Assembly (NCBI RefSeq): GCF_048541585.1 | Contig: NZ_CP183303.1 | Coordinates: 2,108,001 to 2,172,000, forward strand | Length of the DNA stretch: 64,000 bases | Direction: 5' to 3' | Origin: Legionella_C sp048541585 | GTDB lineage: Bacteria; Pseudomonadota; Gammaproteobacteria; Legionellales; Legionellaceae | In this document: positions 63,639 through 64,000 of the stretch, piece by piece | Numbering within the stretch: position 1 is the first letter of the stretch | How the letters are laid out: every line of letters begins with the position of its first letter | Translations under genes and position numbers: made by a program | The notes under the pieces: generated by a model | Told to the model about the DNA's origin: nothing | What the model saw: only the letters and a program-made list of their open reading frames with translations | The model's database searches: none

Positions 63639-64000
63639 ATGTCAACAGCAATTATTTGGTTTAGACAAGACTTACGCTGCCAAGATAATCCAGCACTTAC
63701 TGCAGCTTGTAATGCTCATGATACGGTTATTCCTCTCTATATCGCTGAAAAAAACTTATCATCTTTAATTGGTAGCGCACAAAAATGGTGGTTACATCAC
63801 AGTTTATTAAACTTACAAAAAAATCTTAACTGTCATGGCCTAAACTTATACCTTGTCAGCGGCTCACCACTTGCAAAGCTTCGTGAAATTATTTCTCAAT
63901 ATCAAGTTGATACTATCTATTGGAATCACCGCTATCAACCTGAAGCGCTTAAAGAAGACAAAGAGATAAAAGCAGCACTGGCTAAGGATAATATTGCTGT
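63639..64000 (+). CDS. phr: Deoxyribodipyrimidine photolyase (N-terminal part, cut by window end)
   Basis: An ATG at 63639, nine bases after the preceding stop, opens a frame that runs off the window. The 120 visible residues start MSTAIIWFRQDLRCQDNPAL, the classic photolyase N terminus, and continue with VIPLYI, WWLHHSLLNL and YWNHRYQPEA, matching the antenna-chromophore-binding alpha/beta domain of class I CPD photolyases. It repairs UV-induced pyrimidine dimers with light. The FAD-binding domain lies outside the window. It is the last visible gene of the AST cluster transcript. Confidence 0.92.
   Translation, partial: MSTAIIWFRQDLRCQDNPALTAACNAHDTVIPLYIAEKNLSSLIGSAQKWWLHHSLLNLQKNLNCHGLNLYLVSGSPLAKLREIISQYQVDTIYWNHRYQPEALKEDKEIKAALAKDNIA

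Noticed and set aside
1..64000. tRNA, rRNA or riboswitch genes
   Set aside because: No cloverleaf, rRNA-like or known riboswitch sequence was recognised by eye in the gaps; a covariance-model scan would settle this.

Overview
The window is low-GC and densely coded, and it looks like a chromosomal segment of a Legionella-type intracellular gammaproteobacterium (Legionellales). The reasons are the legiolysin-type 4-hydroxyphenylpyruvate dioxygenase with its tyrosine-breakdown neighbours, a leucine dehydrogenase, an arginine succinyltransferase (AST) operon, and an unusual number of single, eukaryotic-like genes of the kind delivered by Dot/Icm secretion systems. No rRNA, tRNA, CRISPR array, prophage or intact transposase was seen. 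The genus assignment is inference from gene content.

Layout. Positions 1-9400: GNAT debris, a P-loop/GNAT fusion, a DcaP-like porin, an ankyrin protein, a methyltransferase, an atypical kinase-like protein and two divergent phosphotransferases of the aminoglycoside-kinase fold. 9400-16000: a palindromic MITE, a secreted catalase-like protein, a GIY-YIG protein, a FAD monooxygenase-like protein with a long tail, a tandem-GNAT protein, and a 1.4-kb array of REP-type palindromes ending in four 180-bp tandem copies. 16000-25500: an XRE regulator, an MFS/PlsC fusion, a DUF2145 pair, an ABM monooxygenase, a histone-deacetylase-like protein with a basic Ser-rich N terminus, an S9 peptidase and a cupin. 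25500-29500: an AT-rich gap, then a two-gene module (fatty acyl-AMP ligase, and an ACP fused to an alpha-oxoamine synthase). 29500-34600: repeats, a BLUF photoreceptor, an alcohol dehydrogenase, a FlaR-like kinase, a broken gene and a divergent RibH. 34900-41500: a complete RND efflux system whose adaptor and pump genes are separated by a decaying 55-bp tandem array. 41500-47250: a WGR-like protein, a Cys-pair lipoprotein, a nucleoside phosphorylase, a K+ channel, and a SIMPL/GDPD/UgpB operon. 47490-52500: leucine dehydrogenase, an O-methyltransferase, hpd, fahA, maiA and a membrane protein. 52900-57600: two effector-like genes, one with an internal duplication and one joining a kinase-like region to a CX5R phosphatase motif. 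57696-64000: a tight operon of M20 hydrolase, astA, astD, astB, a spermidine-synthase-like gene and a photolyase (cut by the window end).

How the genes work together. Three blocks are clear metabolic or transport units: tyrosine to fumarate plus acetoacetate (homogentisate dioxygenase not in the window), arginine to glutamate (astC and astE not in the window), and RND efflux. The FAAL/ACP-oxoamine synthase pair should make a lipid aminoketone. The most interesting single genes are the putative nuclear deacetylase (20931-22724), the kinase-like/phosphatase protein (54427-57576) and the atypical kinase (5822-7210). The most interesting non-coding structures are the two tandem arrays built on the same palindrome.
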